64,000 bases of DNA from an uncultured Oxalobacteraceae bacterium (lineage in GTDB: Bacteria; Pseudomonadota; Gammaproteobacteria; Burkholderiales; Burkholderiaceae_D). Each line of letters opens with the position of its first letter. Position 1 is the first letter of the stretch. The notes under the pieces are model-generated. The model saw only the letters and a program-made list of their open reading frames with translations. It had not been told where the DNA came from and did not search any database. Positions 53,323 to 63,391 of the stretch are shown piece by piece. A program made the translations under genes and the position numbers. The DNA is taken from contig CAIOYD010000024.1 of NCBI GenBank assembly GCA_903862415.1, positions 1-64,000 of the forward strand. The letters are read 5' to 3'.

Positions 53323-54202
53323 TGTTGAGATTAAAACTGATTTTCATCCAATCAATAAATGTAGCGACTTCCGACCGGATGTTCGGTTCGTGCACCAGAT
53401 AATACGCATGCGGCGGACTGGCCACTTCAACATCAAAGAGACGCACAATTTCGCCGCGGGCTATCATTTCCTGAGCAAAATGGGTGCGCGACAAACCGAC
53501 ACCGTGACCGTGCTTGACGGCTTCGAGCAATAAGCCGAGATCATCAATGCGCAAACCGAGATTCGGTTCCGACCAGTTCAGCCCGGCGGCTTCAAACCAC
53601 GGCTGCCACGGTTCGAGTGCGGAACGCAGCAGATAGGCCGACTTTAAGTCGGCAGGCGTCTGCAGTGGTGCGATGGTCTTCAGGTAAGATGGGCTGGCCA
53701 CAGCAAAAGCCGGTTCGACGAACAGTTTGTGGGTAATCAGATTGGGATAGTTGCCCGCGCCAAAACGCACTTCGACATCGCTTTCTGACAAACTTAAATC
53801 ATACAGCGGCACAAATAAAAAGATCTCGATTTCGATGTCGGGATGGCTGCGTTTAAATTGTTCCAACCGCGGCAAAAAAATGTAACGCGCAAACGTCGGT
53901 GGCAGGGTGATTTTGATGCGTATCTGTTGCGAGTTGACTTTATTGGGCAGGGGGAAATCCGCCAGACTGCGCAACACGTTTCTGACCACATCGAGATAAC
54001 GGCGGCCAAATTCGGTCAGATTGACGGCCCGGCCTTCACGGGTAAACAGTCGTTCGCACAGATGTTCCTCCAGCAGTCGGATACGGTGTGACAGTGCTGA
54101 GGGGGTAATGCATAACTCGTCGGCCGCCAGCGCAAACGAACCCAGTCGTGCCGCGGCTTCAAAAGCGGACAGTGCATGTACCGGGGGCAGACGTATGCTC
54201 AT
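53315..54202 (-). CDS. LysR family regulator, GcvA-like
   Basis: 295 residues. N-terminal winged helix (LPPVHALSAFEAAARLGSFALAADELCITPSALSHRIRLLEEHLCERLF) of the GcvA subgroup, followed by a periplasmic-binding-like effector domain. Divergent from the cobalamin adenosyltransferase gene, 110 bases away, which it may regulate. The effector is unknown; GcvA itself controls glycine cleavage in E. coli, but this subgroup has many other targets. The 110-base spacer includes the small palindrome GTTATAAC just ahead of the plus-strand start. Confidence 0.85.
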   Translation of the reverse strand: MSIRLPPVHALSAFEAAARLGSFALAADELCITPSALSHRIRLLEEHLCERLFTREGRAVNLTEFGRRYLDVVRNVLRSLADFPLPNKVNSQQIRIKITLPPTFARYIFLPRLEQFKRSHPDIEIEIFLFVPLYDLSLSESDVEVRFGAGNYPNLITHKLFVEPAFAVASPSYLKTIAPLQTPADLKSAYLLRSALEPWQPWFEAAGLNWSEPNLGLRIDDLGLLLEAVKHGHGVGLSRTHFAQEMIARGEIVRLFDVEVASPPHAYYLVHEPNIRSEVATFIDWMKISFNLNND

Positions 54203-54312
54203 GGCTGACTTTCGACCGGGAATTCCAGTGTTATGATGTCGGACTTGGAATGTTTCATGCGTTTTCCTGTTATTTTAATGCAAGAAGTTGTTATAACCTT
54301 AAAGTGTACATT

Positions 54313-54873
54313 ATGGGCAACAGATTATCAAAAATTGCGACCAGAACCGGCGACGGCGGCACCACCGGACTGGGTGACGGCAGCCGCACCGACAAGGACA
54401 GTCTGCGGGTACACGCCATGGGCGATGTCGATGAACTCAATTCACATCTGGGCACATTGCTGTGTGAAGACTTGCCTGCAGGGCTGGCAGAGGAATTGCT
54501 GCGTATCCAGCATGACCTGTTCGATCTGGGCGGAGAGCTCTGTATTCCCGGGTATCAGTTGATTACCGATGCACAGGTTGCCCAGCTGGACGCGTTGCTG
54601 GAAAAATACAATCAGGATTTACCGGCACTACAGGAATTCATCCTGCCCGGCGGTTCACGTGGTGCGGCACTCGCCCATGTCTGCCGTACCGTTTGCCGTC
54701 GTGCTGAGCGCATGCTGGTCAGCCTGGGTAAAAGCGACACCATTCATCCGCAGCCGCGTCAGTACTTAAATCGCCTCTCCGATCTGATGTTTGTTTTGTC
54801 GCGGGTGTTAAACCGGCATGCGGGCGGCAGCGATGTGCTGTGGAAGCATGTGAAAAAATCAACCAATCAATAA
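54313..54873 (+). CDS. PduO-type cob(I)yrinic acid a,c-diamide adenosyltransferase
   Basis: 186 residues from the ATG at 54313; the frame is open upstream through the LysR gene, but homologues start here. Motifs: KIATRTGDGGTTGLGDGSR (ATP-binding N-terminus), DVDELNSHLG, FILPGGSRGAALAHVCRTVCRRAER and LNRLSDLMFVLSRVLNR (helical bundle ends). It makes adenosylcobalamin from ATP and cob(I)alamin. I saw no cobalamin riboswitch in the 110-base leader. The OsmC-YcaO gene follows after 36 bases. Confidence 0.93.
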   Translation: MGNRLSKIATRTGDGGTTGLGDGSRTDKDSLRVHAMGDVDELNSHLGTLLCEDLPAGLAEELLRIQHDLFDLGGELCIPGYQLITDAQVAQLDALLEKYNQDLPALQEFILPGGSRGAALAHVCRTVCRRAERMLVSLGKSDTIHPQPRQYLNRLSDLMFVLSRVLNRHAGGSDVLWKHVKKSTNQ

Positions 54874-54909
54874 TGCAGCTCTTTTTGTACCCTACTTTGG
54901 AAATTGTTC

Positions 54910-57108
54910 ATGGAAATTAAGGTCAACTTTCTCGATAAGCTTCGGCTTGAAGCCAAGTTCGATGATTTCACGCTGATCGCCGACCAGCCTGTTCGTTATA
55001 AAGGCGATGGCTCGGCACCCGGACCTTTCGATTATTTTCTGGCTTCATCGGCCTTGTGCGCGGCTTATTTTGTCAAGTTGTACTGCACGACGCGCAATAT
55101 TCCGACCGACAATATTCGTCTTTCGCAGAATAACATTGTTGATCCGGAAAACCGTTATCAGCAGATTTTCAAAATTCAGATTGAATTGCCGACCGATATT
55201 TCTGCCAAAGACCGCGAAGGTATCTTGCGCTCGATTGAACGCTGTACGGTAAAAAAAGTGGTGCAGGCCGGACCCGAATTTGTGATTGAAGAAGTCGACA
55301 ATCTGGATGCCGATGCTCAGGCTTTGCTGAGTTTAAGTTCCGCCACCGATGCAGCCACCTATATTGCGGGCAAAGATTTGCCATTGGAGCAAACCATTGC
55401 CACCATGTCTGGCTTGCTGGCCGGATTGGGCATCAAGATTGAAATTGCCTCATGGCGTAATCTGATTCCCAATGTCTGGTCGCTGCATATCCGCGATGCC
55501 CACTCACCGATGTGTTTTACCAACGGTAAAGGTGCAACCAAGGAAAGCGCTCTGGCTTCGGCCCTGGGTGAATATATTGAGCGCCTCAGTTGCAACCACT
55601 TTTATGCCGGCTCGTACTGGGGTGAAGACATCGCCAACGCGACATTTGTGCATTATCCCAACGAACGCTGGTTCAAGCCGGGCAAAAAAGATACCCTGCC
55701 AAAAGAAATTCTGGATGACTACTGCCTTGACATTTACAATCCCGACGGTGAATTGCGTGGCTCGCATCTGATCGACACCAACTCCGGTAATAGCCTGCGC
55801 GGTATTTGTTCCCTGCCCTATGTGCGCCAGTCGGACGGAGAGGTGGTGTACTTTCCTTCCAACCTGATCGAAAACCTCTACGCCAGCAATGGCATGAGTG
55901 CCGGTAATACCTTGGCTGAAGCGCAGGTGCAATGTTTGTCAGAAATTTTCGAGCGCGCGGTGAAGCGCGAAATTCTCGAAGGCGAACTGGCCCTGCCGGA
56001 TGTGCCGTCAGAGGTACTGGCAAAATTCCCCGGCATTCTGGCCGGGATAGCGAGTCTGGAAGAGCAGGGCTTTCCGGTGCTGGTTAAGGATGCCTCTCTC
56101 GGTGGCCAGTATCCGGTGATGTGCGTCACCCTGATGAACCCGCGCACCGGTGGTGTGTTTGCTTCCTTCGGTGCCCATCCCAGTCTGGAGGTCGCCCTGG
56201 AACGCAGTCTGACGGAATTGCTGCAGGGCCGTAGTTTTGAAGGCCTCAACGACTTACCTCAGCCCACCTTTGTCAGCAATGCGGTCACTGAGCCAAATAA
56301 TTTTGTCGAACATTTTATCGATTCCAGCGGCGTGGTGTCCTGGCGCTTTTTCAGTGCCAGACCCGAGTACTCTTTTGTGGAATGGGATTTCTCAGGTCAG
56401 GGTGAAAACTCGAATGCCGAAGAAGCCGCGACCCTGTTCGGCATACTTGAACAGATGGGCAAGCAAGCCTATATGGCAGTGTATGACCAGTTAGGTGCGA
56501 CCGCCTGCCGGATTTTGGTGCCGGGTTATTCGGAAGTGTATCCGGTAGAAGATTTAATCTGGGATAACACCAACAAAGCGCTGTTGTTCCGCAGCGATAT
56601 TTTGAATTTGCATCAACTCGGCGACGCCAGTCTCGAAGAATTGCTGGAGCGTTTAGAAAACAATGAGCTCGACGATTACAGCGACATCGGCACCCTGATC
56701 GGAATTGAATTTGATGAAAATACGGTGTGGGGACAGCTCACCGTGCTGGAGTTAAAGCTACTCATTGAGCTCGCTCTGGAGCAGTTTGACGAAGCGCATG
56801 AACTCGTCGGCGCCTTCCTGCAATACAATGACAACACAGTTGAGCGCAGACTGTTTTATCAAGCCTTGAATGTGGTGTTGGAAGTCATGCTCGATGACGA
56901 GCTGGAACTCGATGATTATCTGGTCAATTTCCGCCGCATGTTTGGTGACGCCCGCATGGATGCGGTGTTGGGCTCGGTGGAAGGCAGCATACGCTTCTTT
57001 GGTTTAACGCCCACCAGCGGTCAACTCGAAGGGCTCGACAGGCACGCGCGCCTGATTGACAGTTACAAAAAATTGCTGGCGGCGCGTGCTGATGCGTGCG
57101 GTGAATAG
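54910..57108 (+). CDS. OsmC-YcaO fusion protein
   Basis: 732 residues. The N-terminal OsmC-like domain (about 1-140) keeps two candidate redox cysteines, Cys50 in SSALCAAY and Cys112 in ERCTVKK. A YcaO domain follows (about 145-520) with the nucleotide-binding segments GKGATKESALASALGEYIERL (about 217-237) and EAQVQCLSEIFERAVKREIL. A C-terminal acidic helical part follows (about 570-732). YcaO enzymes activate peptide amides with ATP to make azolines, thioamides or related changes; the E. coli YcaO protein assists RimO-dependent ribosomal S12 methylthiolation. This fused type has no precursor peptide nearby, so a thiolation or housekeeping role is more likely than a natural-product one. ATG at 54910 is preferred over an in-frame TTG at 54904. 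Confidence 0.9.
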   Translation: MEIKVNFLDKLRLEAKFDDFTLIADQPVRYKGDGSAPGPFDYFLASSALCAAYFVKLYCTTRNIPTDNIRLSQNNIVDPENRYQQIFKIQIELPTDISAKDREGILRSIERCTVKKVVQAGPEFVIEEVDNLDADAQALLSLSSATDAATYIAGKDLPLEQTIATMSGLLAGLGIKIEIASWRNLIPNVWSLHIRDAHSPMCFTNGKGATKESALASALGEYIERLSCNHFYAGSYWGEDIANATFVHYPNERWFKPGKKDTLPKEILDDYCLDIYNPDGELRGSHLIDTNSGNSLRGICSLPYVRQSDGEVVYFPSNLIENLYASNGMSAGNTLAEAQVQCLSEIFERAVKREILEGELALPDVPSEVLAKFPGILAGIASLEEQGFPVLVKDASLGGQYPVMCVTLMNPRTGGVFASFGAHPSLEVALERSLTELLQGRSFEGLNDLPQPTFVSNAVTEPNNFVEHFIDSSGVVSWRFFSARPEYSFVEWDFSGQGENSNAEEAATLFGILEQMGKQAYMAVYDQLGATACRILVPGYSEVYPVEDLIWDNTNKALLFRSDILNLHQLGDASLEELLERLENNELDDYSDIGTLIGIEFDENTVWGQLTVLELKLLIELALEQFDEAHELVGAFLQYNDNTVERRLFYQALNVVLEVMLDDELELDDYLVNFRRMFGDARMDAVLGSVEGSIRFFGLTPTSGQLEGLDRHARLIDSYKKLLAARADACGE

Positions 57109-57163
57109 CTTTAAAATCTGCGCGGGTGTTGCAAAACTGTTCGTTGAGAAAGGATGACTCCGG

Positions 57164-57190
57164 ATTCCCGCCTGAAGCTGCGGGAATGAC
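57164..57190. repeat. REP-like stem-loop element, copy 2
   Basis: ATTCCCGC (57164-57171) is followed by CTGAAGCT and its exact complement GCGGGAAT (57180-57187), then GAC. Same design as 1866-1917. It sits between the convergent OsmC-YcaO gene and the unknown gene at 57232. Confidence 0.6.
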
Positions 57191-57231
57191 GGGATTCAAG
57201 TAGTGGAAATGGAAACACCAGTCTCTGGTTG

Positions 57232-57825
57232 TTAAGCCAGTACCTCTTTAATCCAAGCCTGCAATTTTGCTCCGCGTTTGAGGGCATCGGCCATAGTTTT
57301 TTCAATCCGGACACTATCCTTTTTGGCGATTTCCTGACGTGCCCATGTCAGTAATTTTTTGTCGGTAATGGTTGCCATTGCCGAGCCATCCTCTGCGTCA
57401 AATTGCATGCCGAGGTTTTGCGCCAACAGGTAAAAACCCAACATATTCTGGATATGGATGACGACCTTGCTGCCAGTGCGATTCTTTTCCACTTTGCAGG
57501 CATAATGGCGCGCCATCGCTAAAGCACTGGCGGCCGCGAGCTTATTTTGATCGGCCTGTTTAGCGGGAGCCGCTGCAAGAATCGTATCGACATGGTGTTT
57601 TTTTTCTTCTTTAGTCAGCAGCAACGGGCGGCCGCTATAAAAGGCGACGTTGGTCGTTCCCAGCCAATTTTTTCCATCCCAGACTTCTGAACCGGTAGAG
57701 CCGTCAAAATATTTGACGCCATACGCACCCGCTTCCTGTGGAGGGTGGTTCATCGCAACGCTGATGGCATCCGAATAAGTAATGTTCATTGCAGCGGTGG
57801 ATTGTGCGTTTAGAATCAATGACAT
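57232..57825 (-). CDS. Unknown cytoplasmic protein
   Basis: 197 residues, no signal peptide or membrane segment. The N-terminal third looks like a small beta-rich fold (ITYSDAISVAMNHPPQEAGAYGVKYFDGSTGSEVWDGKNWLG). The middle is helical with Lys- and Ala-rich stretches, and the C-terminus is a basic helix (MADALKRGAKLQAWIKEVLA). I recognise no family. A strong AAAGGAAAA site precedes the ATG. It is isolated, ending 123 bases from the OsmC-YcaO stop and starting 186 bases from the ilvE stop, so it probably has its own promoter in that A/T-rich gap. Confidence 0.65.
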   Translation of the reverse strand: MSLILNAQSTAAMNITYSDAISVAMNHPPQEAGAYGVKYFDGSTGSEVWDGKNWLGTTNVAFYSGRPLLLTKEEKKHHVDTILAAAPAKQADQNKLAAASALAMARHYACKVEKNRTGSKVVIHIQNMLGFYLLAQNLGMQFDAEDGSAMATITDKKLLTWARQEIAKKDSVRIEKTMADALKRGAKLQAWIKEVLA

Positions 57826-58011
57826 AGTGATTTTCCTTTGTATGTTTATTTTGAAATGAACAGTTTAATCGCCCTACACCAGACAGCTACTCCAAAAATA
57901 GTAAGTTAAATAGCGGAATTTAGCAATTTTATAAATCGACGTCAGGTACTCAGTGCATGGCGAAAGGAATCCAGGTTTAAGTTGTTCAGTAAGTCATCAT
58001 CGATGCGGACG

Positions 58012-59112
58012 TCAGGCGACCGTATGCATCCAGTGATGAGTATCGGCCGTGGTGCCATGCTGTATGCCCAGTAAGGCGGTGCGCAGTGCCATGGTGACCG
58101 GGCCGTTTTCGCCGCGATTGATTTGCATTTCAAAACCATTGGCTTTGACCTGACCCACCGGAGTGATGACGGCGGCTGTGCCACAGGCAAATACTTCGGT
58201 CATGCGGCCGGAGGCAATGTCGTCGCGCCATTGTTGTACTGACAGCTTGCGTTCTTCGGCTTCATAGCCCAGATCTTTGGCTAATTGCAGCAGGCTTAAA
58301 CGGGTAATGCCGGGCAGCAGTGTGCCGGTCAGTTCTGGTGTGACCAGAATGATTTTACCCTGTTCCTGATACACAAAGAACAGATTCATGCCACCCATTT
58401 CTTCAATGAATTTGCGTTCCACGGCATCGAGCCAGACCACCTGATCGCAGCCTTTTTGCTGCGCCTGTGCCTGCGCTACCAGACTGGCGGCATAGTTGCC
58501 GGCGCACTTGGCTTCACCGGTGCCGCCCGGGGCTGCACGGACAAAATCTTCACTCACCCAGACACTGACCGGCTTGACGCCGCTGGGGAAATACGCGCCA
58601 GCAGGGGAGGCAAACAGCACAAACAAATATTCCAGCGCCGGACGCACACCTAAAAAGGGATCGGTCGCGATCATCAGCGGACGCAGATACAGACTTTCAC
58701 CAACATTTTTTGGTACCCAGTCTTTATCCAGATCGATGAGCGCATCGGCGGCAGCCATAAACAATTCCGGTGGCAGGTCAGGCATGGCCAGACGACGTGC
58801 GCTGCGGTTAAAACGTTCGGCATTGGCTTCAGGCCGGAAGGTTTTGACGGAACCATCTGGTTGCGCAAAGGCTTTGAAACCTTCAAAAATAGACTGGCCA
58901 TAATGCAGCGACGAGGCTGAAGGGTCCAGACTTAAGGGGCCATAGGGCTTTACTTCACCCTGCTGCCAGGCGCCGTCTTTGTAGGGAATCACTACCATGT
59001 GTTCGGTAAAGGTGCGGCCAAAGCTCAGGTTGGCCATGCGCTGGTGGCGTTCGGCGTCGCTTAAACGTTCTGTGACAGGGGTGATGTTCAGAGGTGCAAT
59101 CGGTTTGGTCAT
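58012..59112 (-). CDS. ilvE: Branched-chain amino acid aminotransferase
   Basis: 366 residues from the ATG at 59112; the frame is open upstream into dxs. A PLP-dependent class IV (fold IV) aminotransferase of the longer, mitochondrial-like IlvE type. Motifs: LSLDPSASSLHYGQSIFEGFKAF near residue 60, KTFRPEANAERFNRSARRLAMP, a lysine region in LDAVERKFIEEMGGMN, and GRMTEVFACGTAAVITPVG. Last step of Val, Leu and Ile synthesis and first of their breakdown. It follows dxs by 31 bases. Confidence 0.93.
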   Translation of the reverse strand: MTKPIAPLNITPVTERLSDAERHQRMANLSFGRTFTEHMVVIPYKDGAWQQGEVKPYGPLSLDPSASSLHYGQSIFEGFKAFAQPDGSVKTFRPEANAERFNRSARRLAMPDLPPELFMAAADALIDLDKDWVPKNVGESLYLRPLMIATDPFLGVRPALEYLFVLFASPAGAYFPSGVKPVSVWVSEDFVRAAPGGTGEAKCAGNYAASLVAQAQAQQKGCDQVVWLDAVERKFIEEMGGMNLFFVYQEQGKIILVTPELTGTLLPGITRLSLLQLAKDLGYEAEERKLSVQQWRDDIASGRMTEVFACGTAAVITPVGQVKANGFEMQINRGENGPVTMALRTALLGIQHGTTADTHHWMHTVA

Positions 59113-59143
59113 GATAATCTCACTGTTGAAATATAACGCAGGT

Positions 59144-60997
59144 TTAATCCGTGGTCGGAGTAATCTGAAAATGCTGCTTAATCGTGCCCACGATGCCAGG
59201 CGCATCGAGTCCGCAGCGCGCCAGCAGTTGATGGGCTTCGCCGTGATCGATAAATTCGTCCGGCAGGCCGAGTATGAGCAGCGGTTTGTTGATGCCGGCA
59301 TCGGCTAAGGCTTCGGCAATGGCGGAACCGGCACCACCCATTTTGCAGCCTTCTTCGATACTCACCAGATAATCATGGCTGTCTGCGAGCTGGCGGATCA
59401 GGGTAAGGTCGAGTGGCTTCACAAAGCGCATATTGGCGACGCTGGCATTGAGTGTCTCCGCGGCCTGCAGCGCCGGGGCGAGCATGCTGCCAAAGGCCAT
59501 GATGGCGATGCGCCGACCCTGACGGCGCAGCACGCCGGTGCCCAGTGGAATGGTGTCGAGTTCTTTGCCCACAGTCGCACCGATACCGGCACCGCGTGGA
59601 TAGCGGATCGCGGCCGGGCCGGGATAGCGGTAACCGGTGGTGAGCATCTGGCGACATTCATTTTCATCCGACGGCGTCATGATGAGCATATTCGGGATGC
59701 AGCGCAAATATGCCAGATCGTAATTGCCTGCATGCGTGGCGCCATCGGCACCGACCAGGCCGGCGCGGTCGAGCGCAAAAGTGACATCCAGATTTTGCAG
59801 GGCCACGTCGTGAATCAGCTGATCGTAGGCGCGCTGTAAAAAAGTCGAATAAATTGCCACCACCGGTTTAAGTTTTTCGCACGCCAGACCGGCGGCAAAA
59901 GTAACCGCGTGCTGTTCAGCAATGCCGACATCAAAATAGCGCGTTGGGTAACGTTGCTCGAACTCGACCATGCCGGAACCCTCACGCATGGCCGGAGTAA
60001 TCCCGACCAGTTTTTGATCCGCGGCTGCCATGTCGCACAGCCAGTCGCCAAACACTTTGGTGTAGGTCAGTTTTGGAGCCGCTGCCGGTTGTATGCCTTC
60101 GGCCGGATTGAATTTGCCTGGTCCGTGATACAGCACCGGATCGGCTTCGGCCAATTTGTAACCCTGACCTTTTTTGGTGACTACATGCAAAAACTGTGGC
60201 CCCTTGAGTTGTTTAAGATTTTGCAGTGTCGGGATCAGCGCTTCGAGGTCGTGGCCGTCGATAGGGCCAATGTAGTTAAAACCGAATTCTTCAAACAGGG
60301 TGGCCGGCATGATCATGCCCTTGGCATGTTCTTCCAGACGTTTGGCAATTTCAAGCATTGGTGGCGGCAGGACGGTTTTGCCGACATTGCGCGCAGCCGC
60401 ATAAAATTTGCCCGACATCAGTCGAGCCAGATAGCGGTTGAGTGCACCGACGGGCGGTGAAATCGACATGTCGTTATCGTTCAGAATCACCAGCAGATTC
60501 ACGTCTTCCATCACGCCGGCATTGTTGAGCGCTTCAAAGGCCATACCGGCCGTCATCGAACCGTCGCCAATAACTGCGACAGAATGACGGCTTTCGCCCT
60601 TGATCTTGGCTGCTACGGCCATGCCGAGTGCGGCCGAAATCGAGGTGGATGAATGGGCGGTGCCAAAGGTGTCGAATTCGCTTTCATCGCGCTTGGGAAA
60701 GCCGGAAATGCCATTGAGCTGACGCAGGGTATGCATGCGCTCGCGCCGGCCGGTGAGAATTTTGTGCGGATAAGTTTGGTGCCCCACATCCCAGACGATA
60801 CGGTCGTCTGGTGTGTTGAAAACATAATGCAGCGCAATAGTTAATTCGACCGTGCCCAGATTGGACGATAAATGGCCGCCGGTTTTGGATACCGAATCCA
60901 GTACAAAGGCGCGCAATTCATCGGCCAGCGGCTTTAATTGCGCACGCGTCAGCTGTCGCAGGTCGGCAGGTAAATTGATGTTGTTCAATAAAGTCAT
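59144..60997 (-). CDS. dxs: 1-deoxy-D-xylulose-5-phosphate synthase
   Basis: 617 residues from the ATG at 60997, preferred to the frame limit 61024. Thiamine-diphosphate enzyme, first step of the MEP isoprenoid pathway. Motifs: [42 protein letters not shown] (Mg/ThDP), [15 protein letters not shown] (catalytic Glu), [15 protein letters not shown]. It is in the conserved xseB-ispA-dxs order. Confidence 0.97.
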   Translation of the reverse strand: MTLLNNINLPADLRQLTRAQLKPLADELRAFVLDSVSKTGGHLSSNLGTVELTIALHYVFNTPDDRIVWDVGHQTYPHKILTGRRERMHTLRQLNGISGFPKRDESEFDTFGTAHSSTSISAALGMAVAAKIKGESRHSVAVIGDGSMTAGMAFEALNNAGVMEDVNLLVILNDNDMSISPPVGALNRYLARLMSGKFYAAARNVGKTVLPPPMLEIAKRLEEHAKGMIMPATLFEEFGFNYIGPIDGHDLEALIPTLQNLKQLKGPQFLHVVTKKGQGYKLAEADPVLYHGPGKFNPAEGIQPAAAPKLTYTKVFGDWLCDMAAADQKLVGITPAMREGSGMVEFEQRYPTRYFDVGIAEQHAVTFAAGLACEKLKPVVAIYSTFLQRAYDQLIHDVALQNLDVTFALDRAGLVGADGATHAGNYDLAYLRCIPNMLIMTPSDENECRQMLTTGYRYPGPAAIRYPRGAGIGATVGKELDTIPLGTGVLRRQGRRIAIMAFGSMLAPALQAAETLNASVANMRFVKPLDLTLIRQLADSHDYLVSIEEGCKMGGAGSAIAEALADAGINKPLLILGLPDEFIDHGEAHQLLARCGLDAPGIVGTIKQHFQITPTTD

Positions 60998-61007
60998 AAC
61001 TACTTTC

Positions 61008-61919
61008 TTACGCCGAGCGTTCAACGATGAAGTCGGCTAACTGTGACAACCGTTGGGTGCGTGCTGTGGTGGATGACTGGCCATGGAAGGATTCCAGCGC
61101 TGCATGGGCTTCGTGCCGCAACTGTTGTGCCAGTTGCTGTGAGGCCTCCAGCCCTAATATCGAGACATAGGTAGGTTTGTTGTTGGCCGCATCCTTGCCG
61201 GCGGTTTTGCCCAGCGCAGCCGAATCGGCGGTCGCGTCGAGAATATCATCGACCACCTGAAAGGCCAGTCCGATGGCGTCGGCATAGCGATTCAGGGCAG
61301 CGTGTTCAGTCGCATTGAGTTGCTGGCCACACAAAGCACCCAGCAACACCGAAGCGCGCAACAGGGCGCCGGTTTTCAGCTGGTGCATCTGTTCTAACTG
61401 ATCCCGTGTCAGATTAAGGCCAACGCTGTCGAGATCAATTGCCTGCCCGCCGCACATGCCGAGGGAGCCGGAAGAGTGCGCCAATATCTGTAACATTTCC
61501 AGTTGCCGTTCGGCCGGACAGTGGCCTTGAGCCAGAATCAGAAACGCCTGCGCCTGCAGTGCATCGCCGACCAGCAGCGCTGTGGCCTGACCGTATTTGA
61601 CGTGCACAGTGGGTTTGCCGCGTCGCAGGGCATCATCATCCATGCAGGGCATATCATCGTGTACCAGCGAATACGCATGGATCATTTCCAGCGCACAGGC
61701 GGCGCGGGTTAATTCGCTGTGTCCGGCCGAGAACAGCTCACCGGCGGCATACACCAGCAAAGGCCGCACGCGTTTGCCGCCATCGAGCACGGCATAGCGC
61801 ATGGCTTGATGTAAATGCGTTGGGGTGATTAGGTCCGAAGGCAGGAAGTGCATCAGCGCAGTTTCGATTTGCGCCTGACTTTGCTTCATCCAGTCAGACA
61901 GCGTGCTGGTCGTGGTCAT
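61008..61919 (-). CDS. ispA: Farnesyl diphosphate synthase
   Basis: 303 residues. Condenses isopentenyl diphosphate with dimethylallyl and geranyl diphosphate. Aspartate-rich motifs: [10 protein letters not shown] and [25 protein letters not shown] near the N-terminus. It lies between xseB (3-base gap) and dxs (10-base gap). Confidence 0.96.
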   Translation of the reverse strand: MTTTSTLSDWMKQSQAQIETALMHFLPSDLITPTHLHQAMRYAVLDGGKRVRPLLVYAAGELFSAGHSELTRAACALEMIHAYSLVHDDMPCMDDDALRRGKPTVHVKYGQATALLVGDALQAQAFLILAQGHCPAERQLEMLQILAHSSGSLGMCGGQAIDLDSVGLNLTRDQLEQMHQLKTGALLRASVLLGALCGQQLNATEHAALNRYADAIGLAFQVVDDILDATADSAALGKTAGKDAANNKPTYVSILGLEASQQLAQQLRHEAHAALESFHGQSSTTARTQRLSQLADFIVERSA

Positions 61920-61922
61920 GAC

Positions 61923-62180
61923 TTAAGCTCCTGCATCGTTGCTGTCTGGCTCAAATGGTTTGAGAATGTCCTTATCCAGCAGGCTGACCTGCTGTTCGAC
62001 TTTTTCCAGCTGCCTGGCGCAATATTGCACAAGCTCGGAGCCGCGCGCATAGGCGGCGACCGAGGCTTCGAGCGCCAGTTCGCCGGACTCCATCCTGGCA
62101 ACCAGTTGGGCCAGTTCGGCCATGCCGGCTTCAAAGGATTCGGGCGTGCTGTTTGGAGCAGGGGTGTTTTTTTTGGTCAT
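61923..62180 (-). CDS. xseB: Exodeoxyribonuclease VII small subunit
   Basis: 85 residues. Short helical protein with FEAGMAELAQLVARMESGELALEASVAAYARGSELVQYCARQLEKVEQQV, the XseB pattern. It binds the XseA catalytic subunit, which is not in this window. First gene of the xseB-ispA-dxs-ilvE operon. Confidence 0.94.
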   Translation of the reverse strand: MTKKNTPAPNSTPESFEAGMAELAQLVARMESGELALEASVAAYARGSELVQYCARQLEKVEQQVSLLDKDILKPFEPDSNDAGA

Positions 62181-62386
62181 GGATGGAGCTGATAATAAAA
62201 ACGGGGACTCAACCCGCTATTTTAGAACAAGTTAGCCAGTGGTAACGTAATTCCACCGGGTTTCCTTCTGTTAATTCGCAATGTTTTCTGAAAACCAACG
62301 GAGTTGTGTGCTCTCGGACCGTTCTCAAGGCGCGAAGCGGCGCGGTCCATTCCTGAAAATGCTATTGCATTAACTAAATATCATCA

Positions 62387-63184
62387 CTACTCGGCAGGCA
62401 ACAGCCAGGATTGTAACCATGTCAGACCGGCCGAGGTGCTGTTTCGCGGCCGATATTCGCAGCCGATCCAGCCGTCATAGCCCAGCTGGTCTATGAGTTC
62501 AAACAGATGCGGGAAATAGACTTCGTTGTGCTGATCTGGCTCATGTCGTTCCGGCACTCCGGCAATCTGGATATGCCCGACCGTGCCGCGCTGCAGATCG
62601 CGCCGCAGCTTGGTGCACAGGTCGCCTTCCATGATCTGGCAGTGGTAAATGTCAAACAGCACCTGTACATTGGTCAGCGCCAGTTCGGCGCAAATGGTTT
62701 GTGCCTGATGCTGGTAATTTAAAAAATATCCCGGCATGTCGCGGGTGTTGATCGGCTCAATCACTAAGGTGATGTTGTCGCGTTGTGCCTGTGCCGCAGC
62801 CCAGGCCAGATTGTCCAGATAGGTAGCGCGTTGCTGTTCTGCACTGTATTCGCTGCGCAGCAAACCGGCCATGACATGAATTTTGTGATTGCCCAGCACC
62901 CGGGCGTAGTCCAGCGCCTGGTCTATGCTGCGCTGAAAATCATCGCGCCGGTCAGGATGCGAAGCCAGGCCACGTTCGCCACCGGCCCAGTCGCCTGCGG
63001 CCGCATTGAATAACACCTGGCTCAAGCCGTGTTCGTCAAGCAGTGAACGCAGTTGAGTGGCAGGAAAATCGTAGGGGAACATATATTCGACCCCCTTAAA
63101 ACCATCGCGCGCTGCGGCACCGAAGCGCTCAAGAAACGGCAGTTCAGGGTACAACATGGTCAGATTGGCAGCGAAACGTGGCAT
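62387..63184 (-). CDS. hyi: Hydroxypyruvate isomerase-family protein
   Basis: 265 residues from the ATG at 63184; the frame extends to 63316 without support. TIM-barrel of the AP-endonuclease-2 superfamily: [38 protein letters not shown] at the N-terminus, metal-site segments [19 protein letters not shown] and [17 protein letters not shown], and [14 protein letters not shown]. Typical Hyi (hydroxypyruvate to tartronate semialdehyde) or the related 2-oxo-tetronate isomerase. Divergent from the Rieske oxygenase gene. Confidence 0.87.
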   Translation of the reverse strand: MPRFAANLTMLYPELPFLERFGAAARDGFKGVEYMFPYDFPATQLRSLLDEHGLSQVLFNAAAGDWAGGERGLASHPDRRDDFQRSIDQALDYARVLGNHKIHVMAGLLRSEYSAEQQRATYLDNLAWAAAQAQRDNITLVIEPINTRDMPGYFLNYQHQAQTICAELALTNVQVLFDIYHCQIMEGDLCTKLRRDLQRGTVGHIQIAGVPERHEPDQHNEVYFPHLFELIDQLGYDGWIGCEYRPRNSTSAGLTWLQSWLLPAE

Positions 63185-63391
63185 GGCAAGCTTTCTTAAT
63201 GGGATAGCACATGATACTTTGTCTATGGGGAACTTGTTTAGTATCGTCATCCTAAAGCGCAGTTTCGGCGGTCGGATTGAATATGAAATTAGGATATAAT
63301 AATAGGCTAAGTCCAAAATTGCCGTTTCATATCTGAGCCGCGGTTGTTGCGGATTCTTTCTCTCTTGGGAGTCAATATTTGGAGGGTGGGG

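Noticed and set aside
54203-54312. Cobalamin riboswitch ahead of the adenosyltransferase gene
   Set aside because: The leader is only 110 bases and lacks the B12-box and the long paired structure needed; only a short GTTATAAC palindrome is visible.
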